From NCBI GenBank assembly GCA_001563885.1, contig LKMM01000142.1, positions 1 through 6,845 of the forward strand: DNA of 6,845 nucleotides, in the 5' to 3' direction. Source of the stretch: Natrialbaceae archaeon B1-Br10_E2g27. GTDB lineage: Archaea > Halobacteriota > Halobacteria > Halobacteriales > Natrialbaceae. This document shows positions 1-5,502 of this stretch, piece by piece. Both the position numbers and the translations under genes were made by a program. Positions within the stretch are counted from its first letter, which is position 1. The number at the start of each line of letters is the position of its first letter. Below the pieces are notes generated by a model, which was not told the DNA's origin, searched no databases, and saw nothing but the letters and a program-made list of their open reading frames with translations.

Positions 1-2
1 CG

Positions 3-137
3 ACCCTCGAGACGACGGAGTTCGTCCACTACGATTCGTCGGCCGACGAACTCCAGCTCACCGAAAAGCCGCTGCGGTTCAAAACGTTGCTCACGGTCCT
101 AAAAACACTCGAGCGTCGAGATCCCGTCTCATCATAA
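3..137 (+). CDS. C-terminal fragment of an unrecognised protein
   Basis: An open frame enters from the left edge and ends at TAA 135-137, giving 44 residues (starting TLETTEFVHYDSS and ending ERRDPVSS). Composition is typical of a haloarchaeal protein, with acidic residues and GC-rich third positions, and the frame is open throughout. The last part (KPLRFKTLLTVLKTLERR) would form a basic amphipathic helix. I do not recognise the family, because too little is present. A stop codon followed 49 bp later by the next gene's start makes it either a separate transcript or the upstream member of an operon with the methyltransferase. Being a real coding end is likely; the function is unknown. Confidence 0.6.
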   Translation, partial: TLETTEFVHYDSSADELQLTEKPLRFKTLLTVLKTLERRDPVSS

Positions 138-139
138 TA
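134..139 (+). promoter_or_regulatory. Possible TATA box for the methyltransferase gene
   Basis: The A/T-only hexamer ATAATA overlaps the stop codon of the upstream gene and stands out in GC-rich DNA. It lies about 50 bp before the GTG at 186. With the usual archaeal TATA-to-start distance of about 25 bp, this predicts a leader of roughly 25 nt, long enough to carry the GGAG motif at 175-178. No upstream BRE is clear, so this is a weak call. Confidence 0.3.
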
Positions 140-174
140 CCCAACCGAAGCTCTCTCGAGGCTCGAGGCCGCAC

Positions 175-178
175 GGAG
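175..178 (+). promoter_or_regulatory. Shine-Dalgarno site deciding the GTG start at 186
   Basis: GGAG at 175-178 matches the complement of the 16S rRNA 3' end and sits 7 nt before GTG 186. This supports the GTG as the real start of the methyltransferase; no ATG lies nearby in that frame. Confidence 0.5.
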
Positions 179-185
179 AGATACT

Positions 186-818
186 GTGACCGACGACCGC
201 ACCCGCTGGAACGAAAAACACAACCAGTCCGATTTTATGCTGCCCGACGAGCCGATTCCCGAACTCGAGGCCCGAATCGAAACGTTGCCCGACGGCCGCG
301 CCCTCGACGTTGCTACCGGAACTGGGCGAAACGCCATCTTTCTCGCCGAGCATGGGTACGACGTCGACGCAATCGACGTTTCGGACGTCGCCATAGAGGA
401 GGCCAGCCGCCGAGCAGCCCGTCGCGACCTCGAGATCGAGTGGGTCAGAGCAGACCTCGCCGAGTACGATCTCGAAGCCGAACACTATGACCTCATCAGC
501 GTAAGTTTCTTTGCCGGCCTCGAGCACCTGCCTGCACTCAAGGAGGCGCTTGCACCTGGTGGCGTGCTCGTCTACGAACACCACCTTCGTTCGAGCGACC
601 TCGTCGATATTGGCCCCTCGAGCGATCGGCATCGCTATCGGTCGAACGACCTGCTTCGAGCCTGTCTGGATCTGACGATCCTTTCGTACGAAGAACGACG
701 CCGGTCGCTACTCGACGGGACGGCCGCGGTCACAACGCTCGTCGCGCGTAACTCACACGGCGGGAGCCAGTCGCTGCCGATTCTCAAAGACGACAACGAT
801 CGCTCTCGAGACAGATAA
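186..818 (+). CDS. Class I SAM-dependent methyltransferase (TehB-like)
   Basis: A 210-residue protein with a Rossmann-type methyltransferase fold. Motif I is DVATGTG at residues 41-47, the SAM-binding glycine loop, followed by RNAIFLAEHGYDVDAIDVS, where the acidic residue after strand 2 (D64) should contact the ribose. Motif II/III is RADLAEYDL at 88-96, and the post-motif strand is LAPGGVLVYE at 122-131. The N-terminal W-N-E-K and the order of motifs resemble the small, single-domain methyltransferases often annotated as TehB or tellurite-resistance like. The substrate cannot be read from sequence. The last 20 or so residues are polar and probably disordered. The GTG start is supported by GGAG 7 nt upstream. 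It is followed by a terminator-like hairpin, so it probably does not read through strongly into the LysE gene. The family call is firm; a tellurite role is only an annotation habit. Confidence 0.9.
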   Translation: MTDDRTRWNEKHNQSDFMLPDEPIPELEARIETLPDGRALDVATGTGRNAIFLAEHGYDVDAIDVSDVAIEEASRRAARRDLEIEWVRADLAEYDLEAEHYDLISVSFFAGLEHLPALKEALAPGGVLVYEHHLRSSDLVDIGPSSDRHRYRSNDLLRACLDLTILSYEERRRSLLDGTAAVTTLVARNSHGGSQSLPILKDDNDRSRDR

Positions 819-839
819 GAGAGACCGTCAGCGGAAATC

Positions 840-866
840 CCGACGACCGTGGGCGTCGGATTTTTT
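840..866 (+). terminator. Hairpin plus T-tract after the methyltransferase gene
   Basis: CCGACG at 840-845 pairs perfectly with CGTCGG at 854-859 around an 8-nt loop, and the sequence continues as A then six T (860-866). It begins 21 bp after the methyltransferase stop. Archaeal termination depends mainly on the T-tract, so this is a plausible transcript end. It also contains the first bases of a possible upstream TTG start (865) for the exporter, arguing against that start. Confidence 0.5.
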
Positions 867-894
867 GCCCCTCGGTGGCTCCGTTCGAGCCACT

Positions 895-1575
895 GTGTTG
901 GCGACGCTGGTGACGCTTGGCTCGGGGATGATTTTCGGGCTCGCGCTAGCTGCACCACCTGGACCGATGAACGCCATCATTGCCGCCGAAAGCGTCAGCC
1001 GTGGCTGGATGGCGGGCGTTCGGGCTGGTCTCGGCGCAATGAGCGCGGATGTCCTGTTTTTCGTGCTGACGCTGGCCGGCGTCGTCGCGGTCCTCGATAG
1101 CTATCTATCCGTTCGACCCGCCCTCTATCTCGCCGGCGGCCTCTTGATGCTGTATTTCGCCATTGGGGCGGCACACGAGGCAGCCTCAACGACTGGTTTT
1201 ACCGACGCCGACTCAACGGCCTCGAGCGGGTTTTCGAAAACCTTTGTGCTCTCGCTTACCAACCCCTATCAGATTGGCTTCTGGCTCACCGTCGGTGTCG
1301 GCTTACTCGAGGCCGGACGTCTCGATGTCTTTGCACACGTCCCCGCCGTCGGTGACCTCCTCGCCGGCACGCTAGTGGTCCAGACTGGCTCTGCGACGCT
1401 TCTAATCGGCTTTTTCGCCGGCATCGCGGTCTGGATCGTCGTCTATCCCGCCGCGCTCGTCTCCACCGGTCGGCGCGTCAACACCCTCGCTCCCATCGTC
1501 GCCGCGCTCAGTTCCGTGGTACTAGCTGGCTTCGGATTGCTCTTTCTCGCGATAGGCGCGATTCGCCTGCTCTAA
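895..1575 (+). CDS. LysE/RhtB-family amino-acid exporter
   Basis: A membrane protein of 226 residues from GTG 895. About six hydrophobic segments are visible at roughly residues 2-26, 46-68, 75-93, 120-139, 167-189 and 203-225. The N-terminal signature FGLALAAPPGPMNA (14-27) and the mid-protein SLTNPYQIGFW are hallmarks of the LysE superfamily, which exports amino acids or related small solutes using the ion gradient. The hydrophilic, acidic loop at about 97-113 separates the two halves. The frame is open back to TTG 865, but those ten extra residues are unlike the family and begin inside a terminator-like T-tract. GTG 895 places the first helix where the family has it; TTG 898 and ATG 928 are alternatives. 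No ribosome-binding site is obvious. It converges on the membrane protein gene at 1673. The substrate is unknown. Confidence 0.88.
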   Translation: MLATLVTLGSGMIFGLALAAPPGPMNAIIAAESVSRGWMAGVRAGLGAMSADVLFFVLTLAGVVAVLDSYLSVRPALYLAGGLLMLYFAIGAAHEAASTTGFTDADSTASSGFSKTFVLSLTNPYQIGFWLTVGVGLLEAGRLDVFAHVPAVGDLLAGTLVVQTGSATLLIGFFAGIAVWIVVYPAALVSTGRRVNTLAPIVAALSSVVLAGFGLLFLAIGAIRLL

Positions 1576-1630
1576 GCGTGTAAAATCCGGTAGCTGGCTC
1601 TTTTCATACTATCGGACGGAACTGTCTGAT

Positions 1631-1645
1631 CGCCACCCCGTGGCG
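1631..1645. terminator. Hairpin between convergent genes
   Basis: CGCCAC (1631-1636) and GTGGCG (1640-1645) form a perfect six-pair stem with a CCC loop in the 97-bp gap between the two convergent stops. A T-rich run (CTCTTTTC, near 1598-1605) lies before it on the + side. It could help end both transcripts, but neither side has a long T-tract directly after the stem, so this is tentative. Confidence 0.3.
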
Positions 1646-1672
1646 GCGATTTCCGACGGACGGCCGGCAGTA

Positions 1673-2977
1673 TCAGTTCGAGTCGTCGGCCTTTTGGTCC
1701 GCTGTTTCGTCGACTTCCGACAGATTTTCGTCGGGATCGCTGTCGCTCGAGTCGTTGTCGGTGACAGGCTCGTCGGCCGGTTGCATCGGCTCGCTTGCGT
1801 CGTCGGTCGGCCTTGATGAGGAGTCACTGTCCTCGGTCTGTGGCTCACTCAACTGGTCCCAGACGGGATCGTCGAACGCTTTACCGGTGGACTCGCCGGA
1901 TGCGTCTCCCGTCGTCGGTTCGACTCCCGGATCCTCGACGATCTGATAGTCGGCGCGCTCGAAATCGGACCTCGGCCGCATCGCTTCCGGAGCGCCACCC
2001 GCCCGGATTCCGGCGTCAATCGCGGCCCGTCGGTCGGCAACCAGATCGAGAGAGGGGTCGCTCGCGCCGAGGATCGCAATCGCGTAGTACCGGACGTAGC
2101 TTCTGACGGGCGATTCGACGAGCGCCACCACGTACTGGTAGGCGAGGTAGCCGGCCAGCAATCCGACAAGCGCCAGAAGAAAGAGCGAGTCGTGAACTGC
2201 CGTCAAGAGGACGACAAAGAACGCCCAGAGGAATAGGCCGAAGAACGCCGCGAAGATGCCGAAGACGGCGAAAAACGCCCAGAGCATGAAGCCAAGCGTC
2301 CAGGCGACAAACAGGAACGAGCCGACGCCAACCCAGTTCGCGCCGATCACCGAAACGAATCGCCGCCAGGCACCGATCGGTCCCCGGTCATCGTGGAGCA
2401 TGATCGGGACGACAAAGCCGTTCGTGAGATTGTTTACTGCAACCCAGCAAAGTGATACGAGCAATACGTAGCCGACGAACGCGGTGACAACTCCACTTGA
2501 GAACTCGTTCGGATCGGTAACGTCACCGAAAACGATGACAGCCGCAATCGGGGCGGCAATCGCAACGACGGCACCGACCCCAAGCACAAACCGGAACAAC
2601 AGCAACCACAGCCCTCGACGCAGGTTCCTCCGGAGGTACCGCCGGACGAACATCGATTCCGACCGGAGCGATTCGACGAAGACGAACTCGAGCAGCGCCG
2701 CTACGTACCTAAACGCGGCGTAGATGGCAAGGACGCCCGCGGCAACACCGGCTACGAGTACGAGTTCGTCTCCCTCGAGGGAGATGAGTTCCGCTCCTTG
2801 CTCCTCTATAGCCTGTACCCCCAGTTGTGCGGCGATACTGAGTACATGGAGAGCGATTCCTAGCCCTCCCAGGAACAAGAGGACGGCCCCGAGTTTTAAC
2901 CACTGATCAAGCCAGAGAGCCGAAAGGTACCGTTTCGTCAACTGGAGGGCATCGTTGAGACTACTGGCGGCATACAT
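1673..2977 (-). CDS. Haloarchaeal multi-pass membrane protein with acidic tail (DUF7544-like)
   Basis: A 434-residue protein from ATG 2977. It starts with a short amphipathic stretch ending in LDQWLKLG, then about seven hydrophobic segments at roughly residues 27-50, 72-96, 123-150, 162-186, 213-234, 235-258 and 262-286. Two charged inter-membrane stretches (EFVFVESLRSES near 97-108, and PIMLHDDRGPIGAWRRF near 191-207) and VRSYVRYYAIAILGASDPSLDL after the last segment look like conserved family landmarks. The final hundred or so residues are very rich in Asp, Glu, Ser and Pro and should be disordered in the cytoplasm or outside. From memory this pattern resembles a haloarchaeal domain of unknown function (DUF7544); no function is known to me. 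The frame also opens at TTG 3007, but ATG 2977 puts the start next to the conserved region. It is transcribed in the same direction as the HD gene, 157 bp downstream of it. Confidence 0.8.
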   Translation of the reverse strand: MYAASSLNDALQLTKRYLSALWLDQWLKLGAVLLFLGGLGIALHVLSIAAQLGVQAIEEQGAELISLEGDELVLVAGVAAGVLAIYAAFRYVAALLEFVFVESLRSESMFVRRYLRRNLRRGLWLLLFRFVLGVGAVVAIAAPIAAVIVFGDVTDPNEFSSGVVTAFVGYVLLVSLCWVAVNNLTNGFVVPIMLHDDRGPIGAWRRFVSVIGANWVGVGSFLFVAWTLGFMLWAFFAVFGIFAAFFGLFLWAFFVVLLTAVHDSLFLLALVGLLAGYLAYQYVVALVESPVRSYVRYYAIAILGASDPSLDLVADRRAAIDAGIRAGGAPEAMRPRSDFERADYQIVEDPGVEPTTGDASGESTGKAFDDPVWDQLSEPQTEDSDSSSRPTDDASEPMQPADEPVTDNDSSDSDPDENLSEVDETADQKADDSN

Positions 2978-3097
2978 CCTACCGCACGAATCTATTTCGT
3001 ATGACAAATGCGTTCTGATTAGATGTCACCGAGCAACAGACCGACTGGCCACCGACAGCGAACCGCTGGCGGGCGTGGTTCGTAGTGGATAACGAAG

Positions 3098-3135
3098 GCG
3101 GTTCGGATGCAGACGGTGCTATGCGTCCGAACCGC
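3098..3135 (-). terminator. Strong inverted repeat at the 3' end of the HD gene
   Basis: Ten perfectly matched pairs (3098-3107 with 3126-3135), extended inward by one G-U and three more pairs, enclose a loop of about 10 nt (3112-3121). The arm nearest the gene includes the last base of the HD stop codon. It is the strongest stem I found in the window. The - strand continuation (CTTCGTTATCC) has only a weak T-content, so the hairpin may be a terminator aid or a 3'-end stabiliser rather than a classic terminator. Confidence 0.5.
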
Positions 3136-3803
3136 TACAGGCCGGCGATTTCGTCCTCGAGCCACTCGCCGAACCACTTGACGCGTTTGAGTCGCTGGTA
3201 GGCGATGCCCTCTGCAGTGTCGCTTTCGACCCGTCCGGCGGCGTCATAACCGCGTTCTAGGACGCGGTCGACCATCTCGTCGGCTTCCATATGCGTGCGG
3301 GCCTCATAGCCCATCCGGAGCAACATGAGCATCGTCCCGTTCGCACCGATTTTATCGAGTAAATCGGCCTCGATCAGACACTGAGTCTCGAGTGCGAGGT
3401 CTCCTAACTCGCCCTGATAGGAGTGGTATTCGATCGCCCGACACACCTGGGAAACGAACGAATCGGGATACCCCGCTCTGGCCTCTAAATACTGGCGAGC
3501 GACTCGAGCGCCGGCTTCGGCGTGTAGTTCCTGGTCGGTCTCGAGTTTGGCCACGTCGTGGAAGACGGCGGCAACGCGGGTGATGTCGACGTCTGCACCT
3601 TCTTCCTGTGCGAGTTCTTCGGCGATGGAGACGACGTTTAAGATGTGGTTGAACCGATAGTCGGCGGAGTGCCACGGATACCACCGCATCCGACCGCCCT
3701 CGCGTTCTTTTTCGACGCTGGCCGAGAGATACTCGTAGACGAACCGTTTCATCTCCTCGAACTCGGCGTCGGTCACCCTGGTCTCTTTTATTTCGACGCC
3801 CAC
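3135..3803 (-). CDS. HD-domain metal-dependent phosphohydrolase
   Basis: A 222-residue protein from GTG 3803. It carries the HD superfamily pattern: RFNHILNV with H53, the doublet HD at 82-83 in AAVFHDVAK, a helix with EYH (H127), and EADLLDKIGANG with D147 and D150. The spacing resembles stand-alone HD hydrolases rather than dGTPases or (p)ppGpp synthetases. These enzymes use a divalent metal to cleave phosphate esters of nucleotides or other small molecules; the substrate cannot be told from sequence. The N-terminal part, with WYPWHSADYRFNH, appears intact. The frame stays open up to 3965, but GTG 3803 has a GGAGG motif 8 nt upstream and the residues before it do not look like a protein of this family. 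The gene is divergent from the methylmalonyl-CoA mutase subunit, which may reflect shared control but does not prove a common pathway. Confidence 0.85.
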   Translation of the reverse strand: MGVEIKETRVTDAEFEEMKRFVYEYLSASVEKEREGGRMRWYPWHSADYRFNHILNVVSIAEELAQEEGADVDITRVAAVFHDVAKLETDQELHAEAGARVARQYLEARAGYPDSFVSQVCRAIEYHSYQGELGDLALETQCLIEADLLDKIGANGTMLMLLRMGYEARTHMEADEMVDRVLERGYDAAGRVESDTAEGIAYQRLKRVKWFGEWLEDEIAGL

Positions 3804-3989
3804 GAGAGATCCCTCCGCAGTAAACGAACGATAGTCATTACTGGAATGTTCGGTCGTTGCACTCTTTAGCCTTTGGTTCACCAGTGTGTCGGCTCGAGAG
3901 ACGGTCACGACGACCAGTGGTTCATCCGGTAGTATCAGTCTTACAGGAACGTCCGTTACACTCAAACAGACAGCCAGAGAAGTGTGCCT
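3804..3989. promoter_or_regulatory. Divergent promoter region between the HD gene and the mutase operon
   Basis: This 186-bp gap must hold both promoters. For the - strand gene, CTAAAG (3864-3869) is about 60 bp before GTG 3803 and would give a leader of about 35-40 nt that includes the GGAGG site. For the + strand operon, GTTACA (3955-3960), about 33 bp before ATG 3990, would give a nearly leaderless transcript; CTTACA (3940-3945) is a second choice. All these TATA matches are weak. Two related words, GGTTCACCAGTG at 3875-3886 and CCAGTGGTTCA at 3914-3924, repeat in the middle and could be regulator sites. Confidence 0.4.
3812..3816 (-). promoter_or_regulatory. Shine-Dalgarno site deciding the HD gene start
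   Basis: GGAGG on the - strand (CCTCC on the + strand) ends 8 nt before GTG 3803. It is a full match to the 16S rRNA tail and sits at the expected distance. It argues for a 222-residue product and against the longer frame that opens at 3965. Confidence 0.7.
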
Positions 3990-4400
3990 ATGAGCAGCGA
4001 ACAGCAGTCAATCCGCTGTCTGGTCGCGAAAGTCGGCCTCGATGGCCACGACCGCGGTGCACACGTCATCGCTCGAGCGTTTCGCGATGCCGGCTTCGAA
4101 GTGATCTACTCCGGATTGCACAACGCACCCGATGAAATCGTCCAGGCGGCAGTCCAGGAAGACGTCGACGTCCTCGGTATTTCGATCCTCTCGGGTGCAC
4201 ACGATACGCTCGTCCCGACGATCATGGACGGCCTCGCTGAGTACGGTGCGGCCGAGGACACGCTCGTCCTCGTCGGCGGCGTCGTCCCCGAAGAAGACCG
4301 TGCCGAACTCAAAGCGGCCGGCGTCTCCGAAATCTTCGGCCCCGGGACGTCGATCGACGAGACCATCGAGTTCGTCCGTCAAAACGTCCCCGAGCGATGA
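3990..4400 (+). CDS. mcmA2: Methylmalonyl-CoA mutase, cobalamin-binding (small/C-terminal) subunit
   Basis: A 136-residue stand-alone B12-binding domain. The signature DGHDRG at residues 18-23 is the D-x-H-x-x-G motif, in which H20 is the lower ligand to cobalt. ISILSG (64-69) carries the S-x-L motif, and VGGVVPEED (95-103) carries the GG motif that cradles the nucleotide tail; the terminal FGPGTSI (116-122) is also typical of the mutase family. With the separate catalytic TIM-barrel subunit it isomerises (R)-methylmalonyl-CoA to succinyl-CoA in propionyl-CoA assimilation or the methylaspartate cycle. The catalytic subunit is not in this window, which fits the split form known in archaea. ATG 3990 is chosen over GTG 3984 because it starts the usual short leader; no strong ribosome-binding site is visible. 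Its stop overlaps the meaB start. Stand-alone domains of other B12 mutases are alternatives, but the sequence is most like methylmalonyl-CoA mutase. Confidence 0.93.
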   Translation: MSSEQQSIRCLVAKVGLDGHDRGAHVIARAFRDAGFEVIYSGLHNAPDEIVQAAVQEDVDVLGISILSGAHDTLVPTIMDGLAEYGAAEDTLVLVGGVVPEEDRAELKAAGVSEIFGPGTSIDETIEFVRQNVPER

Positions 4401-5464
4401 GCGAGGAGACGCTGCTCGAGGACCTGCTCGCCGGCGACCATCGGGCGCTGGCGCGGGTCATCTCAAAGATCGAAGACCGATCGCCGGGCGCGCGCGAACT
4501 CGTCTCCTCGCTGTATGCCCACACCGGCGAGGCCGACGTCGTCGGGATCACCGGCAGCCCAGGGGCGGGCAAATCGACGCTCGTGGACAAACTCGCAGAG
4601 ACCTACCGCAAGCGTGGCGAGACTGTCGGCATCATTGCCATCGATCCATCCTCGCCGTACACCGGTGGGGCGGTGCTTGGCGATCGCATCCGGATGGCCT
4701 CTACCGTCGGCGACATGGACGTCTTCGTCCGGTCGATGAGCGCCCGGGGCACCTTGGGTGGGCTGTCGACGGCGACCGCCGACGCCGTGAAAGCGATGGA
4801 TGCCTTCGGCAAGGACAAAATCATCATCGAGACTGTCGGCGCTGGTCAGAACGAAATCGATATCGTCCGCACCGCCGACACCGTCGCCGTCCTCGTCCCA
4901 CCGGGCTCTGGCGACGACATCCAGACGCTAAAAGCTGGCATCTTAGAGATCGCAGACGTCTTCGTCGTCAACAAAGCCGACCGTGACGGTGCCGACCGCA
5001 CCGTCCAGGAACTCCGGGAGATGATCGAACTCGGACACGGCGGTGGCGTTGTCTCGAGTGGCCACCACGGCGTCGACCCGTCACATCACGGTGGCGACGC
5101 TGGGGGGAGTGCAGGCGATGGAACCGACCTCGAGGAGTGGCTCCCACCGATCGTCGAGACGGTCGCCACCACCGGCGAGGGTGTCGACATCCTCATCGAG
5201 AAACTCACCGCCCACAGACGATACTTGCACGAATCCGGCCGCAGTGTCGAGGTTGCCCGCAGGCGGTACGCCGAAGAGATCCGCACCTTACTCCGCGAGG
5301 ACGTCAACGGCTTACTCGAGGCCCATCTCGAGGCCTCGGGTGGAATCGACGCGCTGGCTGATGCCGTCCGAACCGGCGAGACCGACCCCTATACGATCGC
5401 CGACGACGTACTCGAGCCGATCGAACGCTGTCTCGAGGGTAAAGAGGACACGAGCAATCGCTGA
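4397..5464 (+). CDS. meaB: MeaB/ArgK-type G-protein chaperone of methylmalonyl-CoA mutase
   Basis: A 355-residue SIMIBI/G3E GTPase. The P-loop is GSPGAGKS (53-60). The family-specific DPSSPYTGGAVLGDRIRM (83-100) and FVRSMSARGTLGG (110-122) follow, then ETVGAGQNE (145-153, Walker B/switch region) and VNKAD (191-195, guanine specificity). The C-terminal helices (about 282-345) match the dimerisation part of the family. MeaB loads adenosylcobalamin onto the mutase, expels damaged cofactor and protects the enzyme, driven by GTP hydrolysis. ATG 4397 overlaps the preceding stop as ATGA, indicating translational coupling to the B12 subunit. The old name ArgK (arginine transport kinase) is a misannotation. 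Unusual: a His/Gly/Asp-rich insertion at about 213-245 between the helix after NKAD and the W-x-P-P-I strand, which is much shorter in bacterial members as I recall them. Confidence 0.95.
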   Translation: MSEETLLEDLLAGDHRALARVISKIEDRSPGARELVSSLYAHTGEADVVGITGSPGAGKSTLVDKLAETYRKRGETVGIIAIDPSSPYTGGAVLGDRIRMASTVGDMDVFVRSMSARGTLGGLSTATADAVKAMDAFGKDKIIIETVGAGQNEIDIVRTADTVAVLVPPGSGDDIQTLKAGILEIADVFVVNKADRDGADRTVQELREMIELGHGGGVVSSGHHGVDPSHHGGDAGGSAGDGTDLEEWLPPIVETVATTGEGVDILIEKLTAHRRYLHESGRSVEVARRRYAEEIRTLLREDVNGLLEAHLEASGGIDALADAVRTGETDPYTIADDVLEPIERCLEGKEDTSNR

Positions 5465-5502
5465 AACCGGGCCGCACGTTCAAGGCTGTTGATGCCCTAC
5501 GG

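Noticed and set aside
132..632. 166-codon open frame on the - strand opposite the methyltransferase
   Set aside because: It lies antisense to a gene with clear methyltransferase motifs, and its product has no recognisable domain; long antisense frames are expected in GC-rich DNA.
2978..3007. TTG start of the membrane protein, adding ten residues
   Set aside because: ATG 2977 is in frame, is the more common start codon, and directly precedes the family-like N-terminal region.
3804..3965. N-terminal extension of the HD protein by 54 residues
   Set aside because: GTG 3803 has a GGAGG site 8 nt upstream, and the extension looks unlike coding sequence of the family; the region is better explained as promoter.
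4132..4986. 284-codon + strand frame overlapping mcmA2 and meaB
   Set aside because: Its product is Arg/Ser-rich low-complexity sequence, the usual out-of-frame shadow of two well-supported genes.
5033..5131. His/Gly-rich MeaB segment as a frameshift or foreign insertion
   Set aside because: The frame is intact on both sides, base composition matches the neighbours, and no repeat or target-site duplication flanks it; it is treated as a native loop.
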